Source: a virus
Virus record (IMG/VR): IMGVR_UViG_3300044971_002890
Coordinates: 1-39,734 of that record
Length of the DNA: 39,734 nucleotides
Direction: 5' to 3' (one strand)
Shown here: one piece after another, positions 30,086 through 38,508 of the stretch
Numbering within the stretch: the first letter of the stretch is position 1
Layout of the letters: each line of letters begins with the position of its first letter
Program-made: the position numbers and the translations under genes
Notes under the pieces: generated by a model
Database searches by the model: none
Told to the model about the DNA's origin: nothing
What the model saw: the letters and a program-made list of their open reading frames with translations, nothing else

Positions 30086-30283
30086 TTAGTTTTCTGTTAT
30101 GATTAAAATACAACCATCATTAATACTTAACTCAATACCAGGTTCAATGTCAACGGTATTATTTTCAGAGTCTGCCTGAATAAAACCAGTCTTATAAGGC
30201 AATTCTAATGTGATATTAGTTTCTACCACATTCTTTTGTACGGTTCTATAAGTATTATCAGTAAAATAAATCGGAAGTGTCAT
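30086..30283 (-). CDS. small fibre cap-domain protein (65 aa)
   Basis: I use the ATG at 30281-30283 (MTLPIYFTDNTYRTVQ), which overlaps the TGA of the preceding gene; the longer frame to 30307 would overlap more. The rest (NVVETNITLELPYKTGF, VDIEPGIELSINDGCILIIT) is a close copy of the C-terminal half of the preceding 113-aa protein, so this is a freed duplicate of a beta cap domain. Structural role inferred. Confidence 0.72.
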   Translation of the reverse strand: MTLPIYFTDNTYRTVQKNVVETNITLELPYKTGFIQADSENNTVDIEPGIELSINDGCILIITEN

Positions 30284-30621
30284 ATGTCTATAATATTCAG
30301 AACACAACCATTATCAATACTTAACTGGACACCAGACTCAATATCAACAGTCACATCTGGATCAGTATAAATCGTTGCTGTCTTATAAGGTAGCGCAACA
30401 GTAATATTAGATTCTACAACATTCTGATAAGCAAATACGGTGCTGTCATAAACCTGTGAAGCACCTCCCGTGATTCCAGTCAGTCCTGCACCAGAACCAA
30501 CAAATGATGCAGCGGTAACAATACCACTAAAAGTCGCTTCGGTTCCTTGAATACCGCCTGCAAAGTTCAACGGATCTTCAAGAGAGTTACCACCAACTTT
30601 TGTAATTCTTGAAAGTGCCAT
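30280..30621 (-). CDS. small fibre protein with same cap domain (113 aa)
   Basis: MALSRITKVGGNSLEDPLNF opening, TFSGIVTAASFVGSGAGLTG repeat, then NVVESNITVALPYKTATIYT and VDIESGVQLSIDNGCVLNII, the cap domain duplicated in the next gene. Follows the 155-aa gene by 8 bases, without its own late motif, so it is probably cotranscribed with it. Structural. Confidence 0.75.
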   Translation of the reverse strand: MALSRITKVGGNSLEDPLNFAGGIQGTEATFSGIVTAASFVGSGAGLTGITGGASQVYDSTVFAYQNVVESNITVALPYKTATIYTDPDVTVDIESGVQLSIDNGCVLNIIDI

Positions 30622-30629
30622 AGTTCTAC

Positions 30630-31097
30630 CTAAAAGAGTCCAAGAACATTAGTTTGTAAAGTAGTTCCCGACGCGATTCTAAAAGTCGCACCAGAGGCAA
30701 CAACAATATCACCCGCTCTGGTGAATGCAACATTACCTTCATCAGATCCAACTTCAATACTCACAGAAGTTCCTGCACCAATTCTAAGTTCTTTTGAAGT
30801 TTTAAAAACTTGAAAAAGTGGTGATGATTGAATTGGAGAAAGTGCTGTTGCAAATCCACTTACACCCGTAAGTTGAGATCCATCACCAACAAATGAGGAT
30901 GCCGTTACAACGCCTGTTGCATTAATACTTGTAGCAGATACATTACCAACAAATGAGGATGCCGTTACAACACCTGTCGCATTAATACTTGTGGCAGAAG
31001 CAATACCAATAGTACCAATTCCTGTCGCATTCAGACTTGTAGCAGCAAAATTTAATGTACTTGTAATTATTCCAGATTGTACCCTGGTAAGTGGCAT
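30630..31097 (-). CDS. fibre protein with tandem repeat (155 aa)
   Basis: MPLTRVQSGIITSTLNFAAT opening, then ATSINATGVVTASSFVG twice in direct tandem, FVGDGSQLTGVSG, and a C-terminal beta part (LRIGAGTSVSIEVGSDEG, IVVASGATFRIASGTTLQTN). The repeats are 60 bp apart with few differences. Lies 1 base after the gene at 31099. Structural. Confidence 0.75.
   Translation of the reverse strand: MPLTRVQSGIITSTLNFAATSLNATGIGTIGIASATSINATGVVTASSFVGNVSATSINATGVVTASSFVGDGSQLTGVSGFATALSPIQSSPLFQVFKTSKELRIGAGTSVSIEVGSDEGNVAFTRAGDIVVASGATFRIASGTTLQTNVLGLF
30885..30998. repeat. two-copy 60-bp direct repeat within the 155-aa fibre gene
   Basis: Copies at 30885-30938 and 30945-30998 differ at only three or so bases over 54; a degraded third partial copy is at about 31021-31044. 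Each unit encodes 20 residues (ATSINATGVVTASSFVG plus three). Confidence 0.85.
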
Positions 31098-31098
31098 T

Positions 31099-31425
31099 TT
31101 ATGTCATCTCCAAGATATTGACACTTACATCTAAACTACTATTTGTATCACTTTGTACTGTGAGCGTATCAGTTGCTTCTAATATAATCTTATTTCCTTG
31201 CATAAATTCCAAAGTTGATCCCTGAGGAACAGGTGCATTTTTCAAAAGTTTGATACTATCTGCACCAACTCTACTCACACCAACACCAACATTGATACCA
31301 GAACCAGAAATATTGGCAAGAGTGATACCAATCACAGTGGTTGTAGTTGCTGCGGGAACGGTATAGACAGCAACCGTTGCAACTCCTACATTTGCTTTTG
31401 TTTTAAGTTTAAAAGTATTAGCCAT
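31099..31425 (-). CDS. small virion structural protein (108 aa)
   Basis: MANTFKLKTKANVGVATVAV, VYTVPAATTTTVIGITLAN, then GADSIKLLKNAPVPQGSTLE and KIILEATDTLTVQSDTN, ending SVNILEMT. The alternation of strands and the PxGSTxExxxGxKxIxExxD pattern match the protein at 35357 (ILLAQAAN, IPANDSTNLLFGKLILETGD), so both have the same predicted beta-sandwich. Such proteins in cyanomyovirus virions are of unknown position. A possible late promoter is at 31505. Confidence 0.75.
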   Translation of the reverse strand: MANTFKLKTKANVGVATVAVYTVPAATTTTVIGITLANISGSGINVGVGVSRVGADSIKLLKNAPVPQGSTLEFMQGNKIILEATDTLTVQSDTNSSLDVSVNILEMT

Positions 31426-31430
31426 TTATA

Positions 31431-34400
31431 TCATCCGAATGCAATTGCCAGTCTGACTGCTTCTTCAAGTACATCTACACCCTTAATCTTCACTGATGTT
31501 GAACTATTTATATCTCCATTTACATCCAGTTTGTATGATGGAATCGAAGATCCAGAAGTTCCAATACCAACACTTCCAGTTTGAGTATCATAAACAAAAC
31601 GATCCGTAAATGTAGAAATACCAATGATTGAAGTTGATGCTCCACCAACAAAAGAAACGTCCTGAATACGTGGACTTGTGACAGTGGAAATACTTAAAGC
31701 ACCACCACTTGCAGCAGCAATATTACCAAAATCAATAACAACGGTGCTGCCATAACCAGTAACACTAATGCCAGTACCAACAATATTAATATCGGTGAAT
31801 CCAATACCAATTCTTTGGTTAATAAGTCCAGAACCAGGATTTACAGAAGTAGATCCAATACCAATGCCAGAGGTAAATAACTGACCATTCTGATAAAAAC
31901 TTCCGTTAAAGTATAAATCATTACCAACATAAAGATCACCACCAGTTGTTGTGATCCCACCAGCAGAAGCAAGTGTAGTGATTCCAACAACTGATAGATT
32001 ACCACCAACTCTAACATCACTTCTAGCAGTAATGACTCCAATAGAATCAACATTAGTTACATCTTCATAAGTTAATGTTCCTGCAATACTTACATTTCCT
32101 AATGCAGTAAGATTCGTTACAGTAATGCTTGGATTTCCTGTCAGGTTTTGTGCAACTGTTGCAATACCAGCAGTAGTTGCATAACCTGCACTTTCACTAT
32201 AAGTCGATATACCTGCCAGAGAAGCATAAGTGGCAATGCCAGCATTTCTAGCATATGCAACATTCAAACTACTTTCAACAATACCATTCAATGTAAATGC
32301 AGTTGTTGCAAATGATGCTGTCGATGCAGTACCAATAAATTGTGGTGAAGTTACATTCCCAGTAAAACTAGCCTGAGTTCCAAATAACGAAGTAGAAGTC
32401 GTAACTCCTAATGTTGTAATACCAGTGACTACTAGACTATCAAAAGTTGGTGTATCAGAAACTCTAACGGTAGCAATACCATTAGGAGCAGGATCAGCAG
32501 AAGCAATGATGTTATTGCCTCTGAAATCAAGAGTCGTAATGCTTCCAGCAGTTCCTACTACACTACCTTCATCATATACATTAAATCCATTCAGGATATT
32601 ATTAACAGAGAAAATACCAGGAATAGATGCCCATTCCCAAGTGCCAGTACCAGTTGCTCTTAGAATATATTGGGCACCACCAAAATCAATTCCATCAGGT
32701 GAAATTTGATTTACATCAAGTTTGTTAATTGTTGCAATTCCAGCATTTACATCACCAACAAACTGTCTTGCAGTGGCAACACCAGAAACTAAAACATCAC
32801 CAACAACTTGTAATTTTGCTGTTGGATTTGTTGAACCAATACCAAGATTTCCTGACGTAGGAATAAATCCCATCTCAGTATCGGCAATACCAATTGAAGT
32901 AACGCCAATACTGTTAGCAAAGGTTGGATAAACAGGTGATGCACTCAGAATTTGATTGACAACATTAAATGCATTAACACCAATCAGGTTCGAACCATCA
33001 CCATAATACTTAACTGTGGTTACTCCTGGTTGAGAAGAAGTTACAATACCACTTGAAATTGTAACTCCATCAATAGTACCAATACCAGTATAATTAAGGT
33101 TCGTACCACTAAGATTAGTAATATTGGCGTTGGTAATAGTTGCAACACCAGCACTAATATCACCAACAAATTGACGAGCAGTGACTACACCATTAAAGAT
33201 ACCATTATCAATGAAGGTTACTGTTGGTTTAGTGTCAGAAGATAAGTTAATTGCCTGATATCCCTGACCACTATTAATCTGACCAACACCAATAGTACCT
33301 TGGAATGCTACATTACCAGTTCCGTCATAAACATAGAATGCATTGGTTCCGTTTGCAGACTGATAATATCCTGTGCTTGGACGGAAGGAAGATCCAGTTA
33401 CAATTCCAGTCGCATTCAGTTGAGTTGTATTAAGTGTCCCATAGACGGTTGCACCAATACCAGAAGTTTCAAATGTTTTTACATTATCATAATAAAGTGC
33501 TACTGAACCATTTGAAGTGAAAACTGCAAGATTTTCTGATGAACTAGAATTTTGGATAAAGTGTGTGCCAGCTCTATAATAAGTGTTAGATGCATCAATA
33601 AAGAGATTTCCAGTTCCAATATCTTGAATGAAACTATCAAAACCATTATGGAAAATTCTTAAATCATTTCCATCACCGAAATATAAATCTGCATTATCAA
33701 CAAGTTTTACATCATTCTGGAATGTAGAAACACCAGAGACACTTAACTGATTTGTAAAGGTAGTTCCAGTTACAGTAGCGCCAACTCCAAGTGTTTCAAA
33801 TTTCTTAGAATTGTCGTAGTAGAGTTCTACTGCTCCGTTTGTAATAAATCTTGCCTTAAATTCAGTTCCAGCAGTGTTCTTAATAGAAACATCATTATCA
33901 CCATAAATGTTAAGGTTTCCAGTTCCCTGATCAATAATGTAACTATCAACTCCATCGTGATAAAGTCTTAAATCATTACCATTACCAATATAAAGATTAA
34001 CACTATCAAGAAGATATACACTACTTTCAAATCTAGAAGTGCCAGTGACAGTTAATTGGTCATCAATGGTAACTGTTCCACCAGCAGAGTCAAGTGTTAA
34101 GTTTCCAGTAGAAGTATCAATTTCATTATCATCTGCAATACCGATTCTAATATTATCAATTGTTGCTCCACCATTTGCATCTATAAGTCCAGCAAATGTA
34201 GAAACACCAGAAATATTAACATTATCAAGTTCAGTATGACCTGTTACATCTAAACCACCATTCGAATCAATTAATCCAGTGAATGTGGAAACACCCGCAA
34301 CACTTAGATTTCCAGAGAGGACCGCATTACGAGCATTAAACTCATCAAAGAAAATATCATCCTTTACATAAAGATCTCCACCAACATAGAGATCACCACC

Positions 34401-35348
34401 AGTTGTAGTAATACCACCATTTGAAGCGAGAGTGGTAATACCAGAAACATTTAGATTATTTGAAAGATTCAGATTAGGAGCACTGATTGCATTATCAGTA
34501 AACTGAATTTCCTTAACTGCAAAACGAACTCCATTTGGAATCAGAGTTGATCCGATACCAACTGCATAGTTAAACATCCAAGCATCAGTTGTTCCAAACC
34601 CATAAGAGTTTGCAGCAACCCACATCAACTGCTTATAAGTTGTTGGTAAACTACTAAATCCTGCAAGAGTTAAATCTACAAGTGGAGAACCTTCAGTGGA
34701 GGCAATCGCAATACCGCCATGGTTTGCAGTTACATCAGTTGAAACATCATTACCAAAAGCATCAGTTGTGATACCAAGAGTGATTTCTTTATCAAAGATC
34801 TTTAAGTCTTGAGCACTAATAACTGTTGTAGTTCCACCAATACTCAGATTTCCATCAATACGAACATTGCTATGGAATACTGCCTGAGTATCATAAACAT
34901 CAAAACCACTCTGAACGTTCAGGTTTTGAATTGTGGCAATACCAGTTACATTTAAATTGTCTAATGTAGTCCCATTGACAACATCAAGACCAGCATTTGC
35001 ATCAATTGAACCATTGAATGTTGATATACCAGATGCTAAAAGATTTCTTGTAGTGATGTCTTCACCAATTGAAGCCCCACCAGTAATACTTACACCACCA
35101 ACATAAAGTTGATTTTGAACATATAGACTATCTCTGAATGTTCCAACACCAACAAATGTAGATGCTCCACCTACATTAATGTCACCAGCAATATTTGTTG
35201 ACCCAACAACAAACAAAGAGTGGTTTTGTGCGTTTGTTGTTCCAATCCCAACCTTACCGATTGTCTGTAAGACTGTGCGATTCTCGGTAACTGAGGTAAT
35301 ACCAAGATTGAGATTCTGTTGTCTACCGCTCTTATATGGTTGGGACAT
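31431..35348 (-). CDS. large tail-fibre protein (1305 aa)
   Basis: Begins MSQPYKSGRQQNLNLGITSV and ends IKGVDVLEEAVRLAIAFG. It is almost entirely beta repeats of the LxVxGxSTFxG type. It has two clear copies of the YHDG shaft module (GNGNDLRLYHDGVDSYIIDQ and FGDGNDLRIFHNGFDSFIQD, each followed by GTGNLxI and YYDNSKKFE or YYDNVKTFE), several FVGD/YYGDGSNL units and a C-terminal SYKLDVNGDINSSTSVK. No S74 chaperone domain or glycine-rich cap is visible at its end. Probably a long side fibre shaft. It is followed by small structural genes with tiny gaps. Confidence 0.82.
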   Translation of the reverse strand: MSQPYKSGRQQNLNLGITSVTENRTVLQTIGKVGIGTTNAQNHSLFVVGSTNIAGDINVGGASTFVGVGTFRDSLYVQNQLYVGGVSITGGASIGEDITTRNLLASGISTFNGSIDANAGLDVVNGTTLDNLNVTGIATIQNLNVQSGFDVYDTQAVFHSNVRIDGNLSIGGTTTVISAQDLKIFDKEITLGITTDAFGNDVSTDVTANHGGIAIASTEGSPLVDLTLAGFSSLPTTYKQLMWVAANSYGFGTTDAWMFNYAVGIGSTLIPNGVRFAVKEIQFTDNAISAPNLNLSNNLNVSGITTLASNGGITTTGGDLYVGGDLYVKDDIFFDEFNARNAVLSGNLSVAGVSTFTGLIDSNGGLDVTGHTELDNVNISGVSTFAGLIDANGGATIDNIRIGIADDNEIDTSTGNLTLDSAGGTVTIDDQLTVTGTSRFESSVYLLDSVNLYIGNGNDLRLYHDGVDSYIIDQGTGNLNIYGDNDVSIKNTAGTEFKARFITNGAVELYYDNSKKFETLGVGATVTGTTFTNQLSVSGVSTFQNDVKLVDNADLYFGDGNDLRIFHNGFDSFIQDIGTGNLFIDASNTYYRAGTHFIQNSSSSENLAVFTSNGSVALYYDNVKTFETSGIGATVYGTLNTTQLNATGIVTGSSFRPSTGYYQSANGTNAFYVYDGTGNVAFQGTIGVGQINSGQGYQAINLSSDTKPTVTFIDNGIFNGVVTARQFVGDISAGVATITNANITNLSGTNLNYTGIGTIDGVTISSGIVTSSQPGVTTVKYYGDGSNLIGVNAFNVVNQILSASPVYPTFANSIGVTSIGIADTEMGFIPTSGNLGIGSTNPTAKLQVVGDVLVSGVATARQFVGDVNAGIATINKLDVNQISPDGIDFGGAQYILRATGTGTWEWASIPGIFSVNNILNGFNVYDEGSVVGTAGSITTLDFRGNNIIASADPAPNGIATVRVSDTPTFDSLVVTGITTLGVTTSTSLFGTQASFTGNVTSPQFIGTASTASFATTAFTLNGIVESSLNVAYARNAGIATYASLAGISTYSESAGYATTAGIATVAQNLTGNPSITVTNLTALGNVSIAGTLTYEDVTNVDSIGVITARSDVRVGGNLSVVGITTLASAGGITTTGGDLYVGNDLYFNGSFYQNGQLFTSGIGIGSTSVNPGSGLINQRIGIGFTDINIVGTGISVTGYGSTVVIDFGNIAAASGGALSISTVTSPRIQDVSFVGGASTSIIGISTFTDRFVYDTQTGSVGIGTSGSSIPSYKLDVNGDINSSTSVKIKGVDVLEEAVRLAIAFG
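31505..31512 (-). promoter_or_regulatory. possible late promoter inside the 1305-aa gene
   Basis: Perfect TATAAATA on the minus strand, within codons for GDINSS, 80 bases before the ATG at 31425. May be chance coding sequence. Confidence 0.35.
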
Positions 35349-35356
35349 TTCTGATA

Positions 35357-35698
35357 TTAGTTAAGTGTTTCTAGGATGCTTCCGATGAATTTTACATTGG
35401 TGGCACTATCAGAACTAATCTGAATAGAGTCACCTGTTTCAAGAATTAATTTACCAAACAAAAGATTTGTAGAATCATTTGCAGGTATAGGCAAATCTTT
35501 TACAATTTCAGTAGTCACTGCAATACCAGCAACTGTTCTCTTATGTGAGAATGAAACAGTATGAGTCTGACTACCAATATTTGCAGCCTGTGCCAATAGA
35601 ATAATTCCACTATATCCTACTGGTGCAGTATAAATTCCGACTGTATTGGTATCAACAACTCTTGTAACTGTTTGATATACGTTTAATGGTAATGGCAT
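35357..35698 (-). CDS. small virion structural protein (113 aa)
   Basis: MPLPLNVYQTVTRVVDTNTV, GIYTAPVGYSGIILLAQAAN, VSFSHKRTVAGIAVTTEIVK, DLPIPANDSTNLLFGKLILE, ending FIGSILETLN. Same strand order and the same xPxNDSTxLxxGKLxLExGDxIxI core as the protein at 31099. Lies 8 bases before the 1305-aa gene and 3 bases after the 623-aa gene, in one unit. Structural; exact position unknown. Confidence 0.75.
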   Translation of the reverse strand: MPLPLNVYQTVTRVVDTNTVGIYTAPVGYSGIILLAQAANIGSQTHTVSFSHKRTVAGIAVTTEIVKDLPIPANDSTNLLFGKLILETGDSIQISSDSATNVKFIGSILETLN

Positions 35699-35701
35699 TT
35701 T

Positions 35702-37573
35702 TTAATCTCCTCCTAATGCTAGAATAAATGGTGTCATTGTGGCAAACAAACTCTTGGAATAAAATGTACCAGAAATAGTTCCTGTAACCTGATTAATTTG
35801 AACACCATCACCGATTCGGAAGTTACCTGCCTGATCTGTGCTTGTATAAACAACAAGTCCTCCATTTCTTGAATCTGTTTCATTCTCTTGAATAGGTACT
35901 CCACCTTGTGCTGGAAGAGCACCATTAATATTTGTTCCTGATCCAATATACTCAAATGAATGACCAGAGGCAAGAACACGACTTTGTTTAAAGAACGGAA
36001 CTGTTGTGCCTACTCCAACGGCATAAGGAACGTTCTCATTAAGTGTAATCGTACAAATTCCCGATGATATTGGTGTTGAACGAGTGATTGAATAATAAGT
36101 TGGAAGTAGTTCTGCTGCCCCTGTTGCTATATTTATCCCCACATCAGGAGAGGAGAATGTGACTGTTGGAGTTGATGTGTATCCTCTACCATTTGAGACC
36201 ATTTCAATATTAGCAACAGATCCTCCTACCATTTCAGCAACTGCAGTAGCACCAACTCCCCAATCACTTACAGTGCTTGGGTCATCAATCGTAATTGTTG
36301 GTGGAGTATTGTATCCACTTCCAGGATTAGTAATATTAATTTTATTAACTGTATAATATAAGTCTTCAAAATAAACTACCTGACCATCAAAAGGTCTTAT
36401 AATATTCAATGCAACTGTACCACCACTTTGATAACTATGCGATAAAGTTGATGGTCCAACATTTGTAGTAAAACTATTAGCGGCACCTACCGAACTGATT
36501 TCAAAAATATAACCATTATTACCACTTGGATAAGTTACAATACCTGGTCCAGATGGACAAGTAAATTCAAGTCCAGAAATAGTAACTCCCATTCCAACAC
36601 TAAAATTGTGATTGGAAGAAGTTGTAACTGTTAAAATTCCAGTTACATTGTCATAAGATGCTGTCTGAACACCAACAGACGAAGAATTAAAAGATAAGAC
36701 AAAAGTATCTGATCCAGCATCAGCAGTAGTAGAAACAATACCCGTGTATTTGTGAGGTCCTACACCATCAGCAACGAGTCCATAGTTACCAAACGATGAG
36801 TTAGAGTTTGTAAGATCGCAAGCACCGCCAGATCCACAAAAAACTGCAACATCATCACAAATCGTAAACAGAGAAACTAACTGAGCATAACCTTCATTAG
36901 TGATTGAAGCACCAACACCACTTTGATTGTATTGAGTATATGAATCAAGAACCATTGATTTTAATGGTCCGATTGCCTTCGATCCATCAATCTTCAATCC
37001 AATACTATTTGGAATGAAGTTTGTGCAGTTTTGAATGTATGGTGATTGTGAAAAATATCTAATCGTATCTGGATCAAACGCAAAGATTGCTTTGCCAGCA
37101 TTCAATGATCCAGTATAAGACATTTCGGCAACATAGTTACCTGGTGCAACGTGGAATAAATCTTGATTTATATTATTTGGAACAACTGAAACTTCTCTTA
37201 AACTGTCTCCAATCACACTGATCTGGGGTCCAAGTTTAATTGGATTATCTTCTACATAAGTTCCAGCAGAAACTTTAACAACTGATCCTGGTATTGTTGA
37301 AGCGATGGCAACTGCCGCTTTAATTGTTGCCTTTGCATCTCCAAGTTTCAGTCCAGTATTAGTATCCTTTCCGTCTTTTGTGACGTATAAAATATTTGTA
37401 ACGCTTACACCCGAACCGACTCTGACGACATCTGTTCCAATGCCAGGACGTGATCTTAACGTAAAAAGATCTGCATCAAACGTGTTAAGAGCTAATTCGC
37501 CTAGTTGAAGATCTGTTACGGCAGGAACCTTTCCTGGTACAGCAGATCGTTTAATTCTAAATGGAGTCGCCAT
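35702..37573 (-). CDS. fibre protein with Mtd-like N-terminus (623 aa)
   Basis: FRIKRSAVPGKVPAVTDLQL (about residues 5-24), then GELALNTFDADLFTLR, is the opening seen in phage fibre proteins with a major-tropism-determinant-like N-terminal attachment domain. A beta-helix-like part follows (NTGLKLGDAKATIKAAVAIA, SVVKVSAGTYVEDNPIKLGP, PQISVIGDSLREVSVVPN), as in pectate-lyase-type folds, then NITNPGSGYNTPPTITIDD repeats and an end domain (GNFRIGDGVQINQVTGTISG). First gene of the tail block. Late motif at 37624. Whether it has enzyme activity cannot be told. Confidence 0.8.
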   Translation of the reverse strand: MATPFRIKRSAVPGKVPAVTDLQLGELALNTFDADLFTLRSRPGIGTDVVRVGSGVSVTNILYVTKDGKDTNTGLKLGDAKATIKAAVAIASTIPGSVVKVSAGTYVEDNPIKLGPQISVIGDSLREVSVVPNNINQDLFHVAPGNYVAEMSYTGSLNAGKAIFAFDPDTIRYFSQSPYIQNCTNFIPNSIGLKIDGSKAIGPLKSMVLDSYTQYNQSGVGASITNEGYAQLVSLFTICDDVAVFCGSGGACDLTNSNSSFGNYGLVADGVGPHKYTGIVSTTADAGSDTFVLSFNSSSVGVQTASYDNVTGILTVTTSSNHNFSVGMGVTISGLEFTCPSGPGIVTYPSGNNGYIFEISSVGAANSFTTNVGPSTLSHSYQSGGTVALNIIRPFDGQVVYFEDLYYTVNKINITNPGSGYNTPPTITIDDPSTVSDWGVGATAVAEMVGGSVANIEMVSNGRGYTSTPTVTFSSPDVGINIATGAAELLPTYYSITRSTPISSGICTITLNENVPYAVGVGTTVPFFKQSRVLASGHSFEYIGSGTNINGALPAQGGVPIQENETDSRNGGLVVYTSTDQAGNFRIGDGVQINQVTGTISGTFYSKSLFATMTPFILALGGD

Positions 37574-37600
37574 CTATTCGCATTCGGTATTTACCAGAAG

Positions 37601-37618
37601 AAGCAGTATATACTGCTT
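37601..37618. repeat. 18-bp perfect palindrome
   Basis: AAGCAGTATATACTGCTT, between the late motif at 37624 and the ATG at 37573. No T run follows on the minus strand, so it is not a normal terminator. It could be an operator or an RNA hairpin in the leader. Confidence 0.7.
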
Positions 37619-37623
37619 TCTTT

Positions 37624-37630
37624 TATTTAT
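37624..37630 (-). promoter_or_regulatory. T4-type late promoter motif
   Basis: GAATAAATAAAAG, 51 bases before the ATG at 37573, adjoining the stop of the HNH gene. Confidence 0.6.
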
Positions 37631-38002
37631 TCAAGATGCGTTATTCCTTCTAGGGCGATAAGCAAACAAGTTTGTTGGAGGATCTGGTTTCATCCACTCT
37701 TCTATTTTGTTGAATCTTTCTTCATCGTAAAAGTCTTGTTGCACATACCACAACTTCCAGTGCTCGTGCCCCTTTGACTGATTACAATCGTGGCAGCAGC
37801 AGACTACATTTTTTGTAAAGTCTGCTCCACCTTTAGATTGAGGAACAATGTGATCAATTGTGAGTTTCTCTTCTGACCCACAATAAGCACATTGATTTCC
37901 CCATTCTTCTTTTATGTTTTGCCTCCACATTCGTTTTGCCTCCCCAGAACTTGTTACGTGTAAGTTAAACAAGTATTCTTTTGGAGAATGTAGAGGTCCC
38001 AT
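37631..38002 (-). CDS. HNH endonuclease (123 aa)
   Basis: Full HNH motif: NQCAYCGSEEKLTIDHIVPQ (Cys38, Cys41, Asp50-His51), then SKGGADFTKNVVCCCHDCN (Asn65, Cys70, Cys73) and SKGHEHWKLWY. The four cysteines form a zinc site around the beta-beta-alpha-metal core that cuts DNA. Free-standing HNH genes in T4-like phages are often homing endonucleases. A basic C-terminus (YRPRRNNAS). A late motif (38023) precedes it. It lies beside the psbD group; in phage S-PM2 a free-standing homing endonuclease is known near the photosynthesis genes. Confidence 0.9.
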   Translation of the reverse strand: MGPLHSPKEYLFNLHVTSSGEAKRMWRQNIKEEWGNQCAYCGSEEKLTIDHIVPQSKGGADFTKNVVCCCHDCNQSKGHEHWKLWYVQQDFYDEERFNKIEEWMKPDPPTNLFAYRPRRNNAS

Positions 38003-38005
38003 AAG

Positions 38006-38206
38006 TTACTGCGACTTATCTGTATTTATCTTTTTGCAGGCAGCACGTGCCCAAGAGCGTGCAAGACTATTGACATATGAGCACGCTTTTTGCTTTTTAC
38101 CACAGTAAGGACATTCTGCATCTGGAGGATCTTTCAAATAACCCTCAGGGGTATACATCTTTTTCTTTTTAAGATTCTCTGTTTGTTTATGCTTTCGGTG
38201 ATTCAT
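38006..38206 (-). CDS. small Cys-containing cyanophage protein (66 aa)
   Basis: A basic N-terminus (MNHRKHKQTENLKKKKMYTP) is followed by DAECPYCGKKQKACSYVNSL, a CxxC knuckle with a further Cys, and ARSWARAACKKINTDKSQ. It could bind one zinc ion, with the second ligand pair not obvious. ATG overlaps the preceding gene's stop by 4 nt (ATGA). The KKINTDK codons overlap the late motif ahead of the HNH gene. Function unknown. Confidence 0.7.
   Translation of the reverse strand: MNHRKHKQTENLKKKKMYTPEGYLKDPPDAECPYCGKKQKACSYVNSLARSWARAACKKINTDKSQ
38023..38029 (-). promoter_or_regulatory. T4-type late promoter motif inside the 66-aa gene
   Basis: GATAAATACAG, 21 bases before the ATG of the HNH gene at 38002; it encodes Ile-Asn-Thr of the upstream protein, as at 22027 and 25471. 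Confidence 0.5.
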
Positions 38207-38508
38207 ACGACCACAGGTTCTCCTTGACCTTGTGGAAGTTGAATTGGACCGACATCTTCTAGTTGTTCACGACGGGGAGCACAACCATTTTCTTTTACGT
38301 TTGAAACAACAACATTTGAAGTTGGAAGTGCTTTTGGAATCTCAATGTCTACAACAGGACCCATTAGAAACTTATTTCTTGTAATTGTTCTATTCTGAGG
38401 ATCAAATGCAACCATTGCCAGTGCATCTTGTTCATCGCCACAATCAACAATCTTCCTTCCAGTCTTGGTCTCAATGACTGAAAAATATTCTTCGTTATAC
38501 TTTTTCAT
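38203..38508 (-). CDS. conserved cyanophage hypothetical protein (101 aa)
   Basis: I use the ATG at 38506-38508 (MKKYNEEYFSVIETKTGRKI), since the frame beyond it overlaps the gene before and has no family look. TGRKIVDCGDEQDALAMVAF and DPQNRTITRNKFLMGPVVDI form a small alpha/beta part; the rest is a long loop with CAPRREQLED and a Pro/Gln-rich end. Unknown function. ATGA overlap with the 66-aa gene. Confidence 0.7.
   Translation of the reverse strand: MKKYNEEYFSVIETKTGRKIVDCGDEQDALAMVAFDPQNRTITRNKFLMGPVVDIEIPKALPTSNVVVSNVKENGCAPRREQLEDVGPIQLPQGQGEPVVV

Noticed and set aside
32987-32996. GGTTCGAACC, resembling a tRNA T-arm
   Set aside because: It lies in the 1305-aa fibre gene, where it encodes part of a GDGSNLIGV repeat; no acceptor stem, anticodon arm or CCA-side pairing around it.
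36130-36136. ATAAATA inside the 623-aa fibre gene
   Set aside because: It encodes GINIATG within a conserved domain and no gene starts nearby downstream; likely chance in AT-rich coding sequence. The same holds for the one at 5811-5817.
35702-37573. Diversity-generating retroelement, suggested by the Mtd-like N-terminus
   Set aside because: No reverse transcriptase gene and no template/variable repeat pair were seen in the window; the C-terminus is not a C-type lectin fold by eye.
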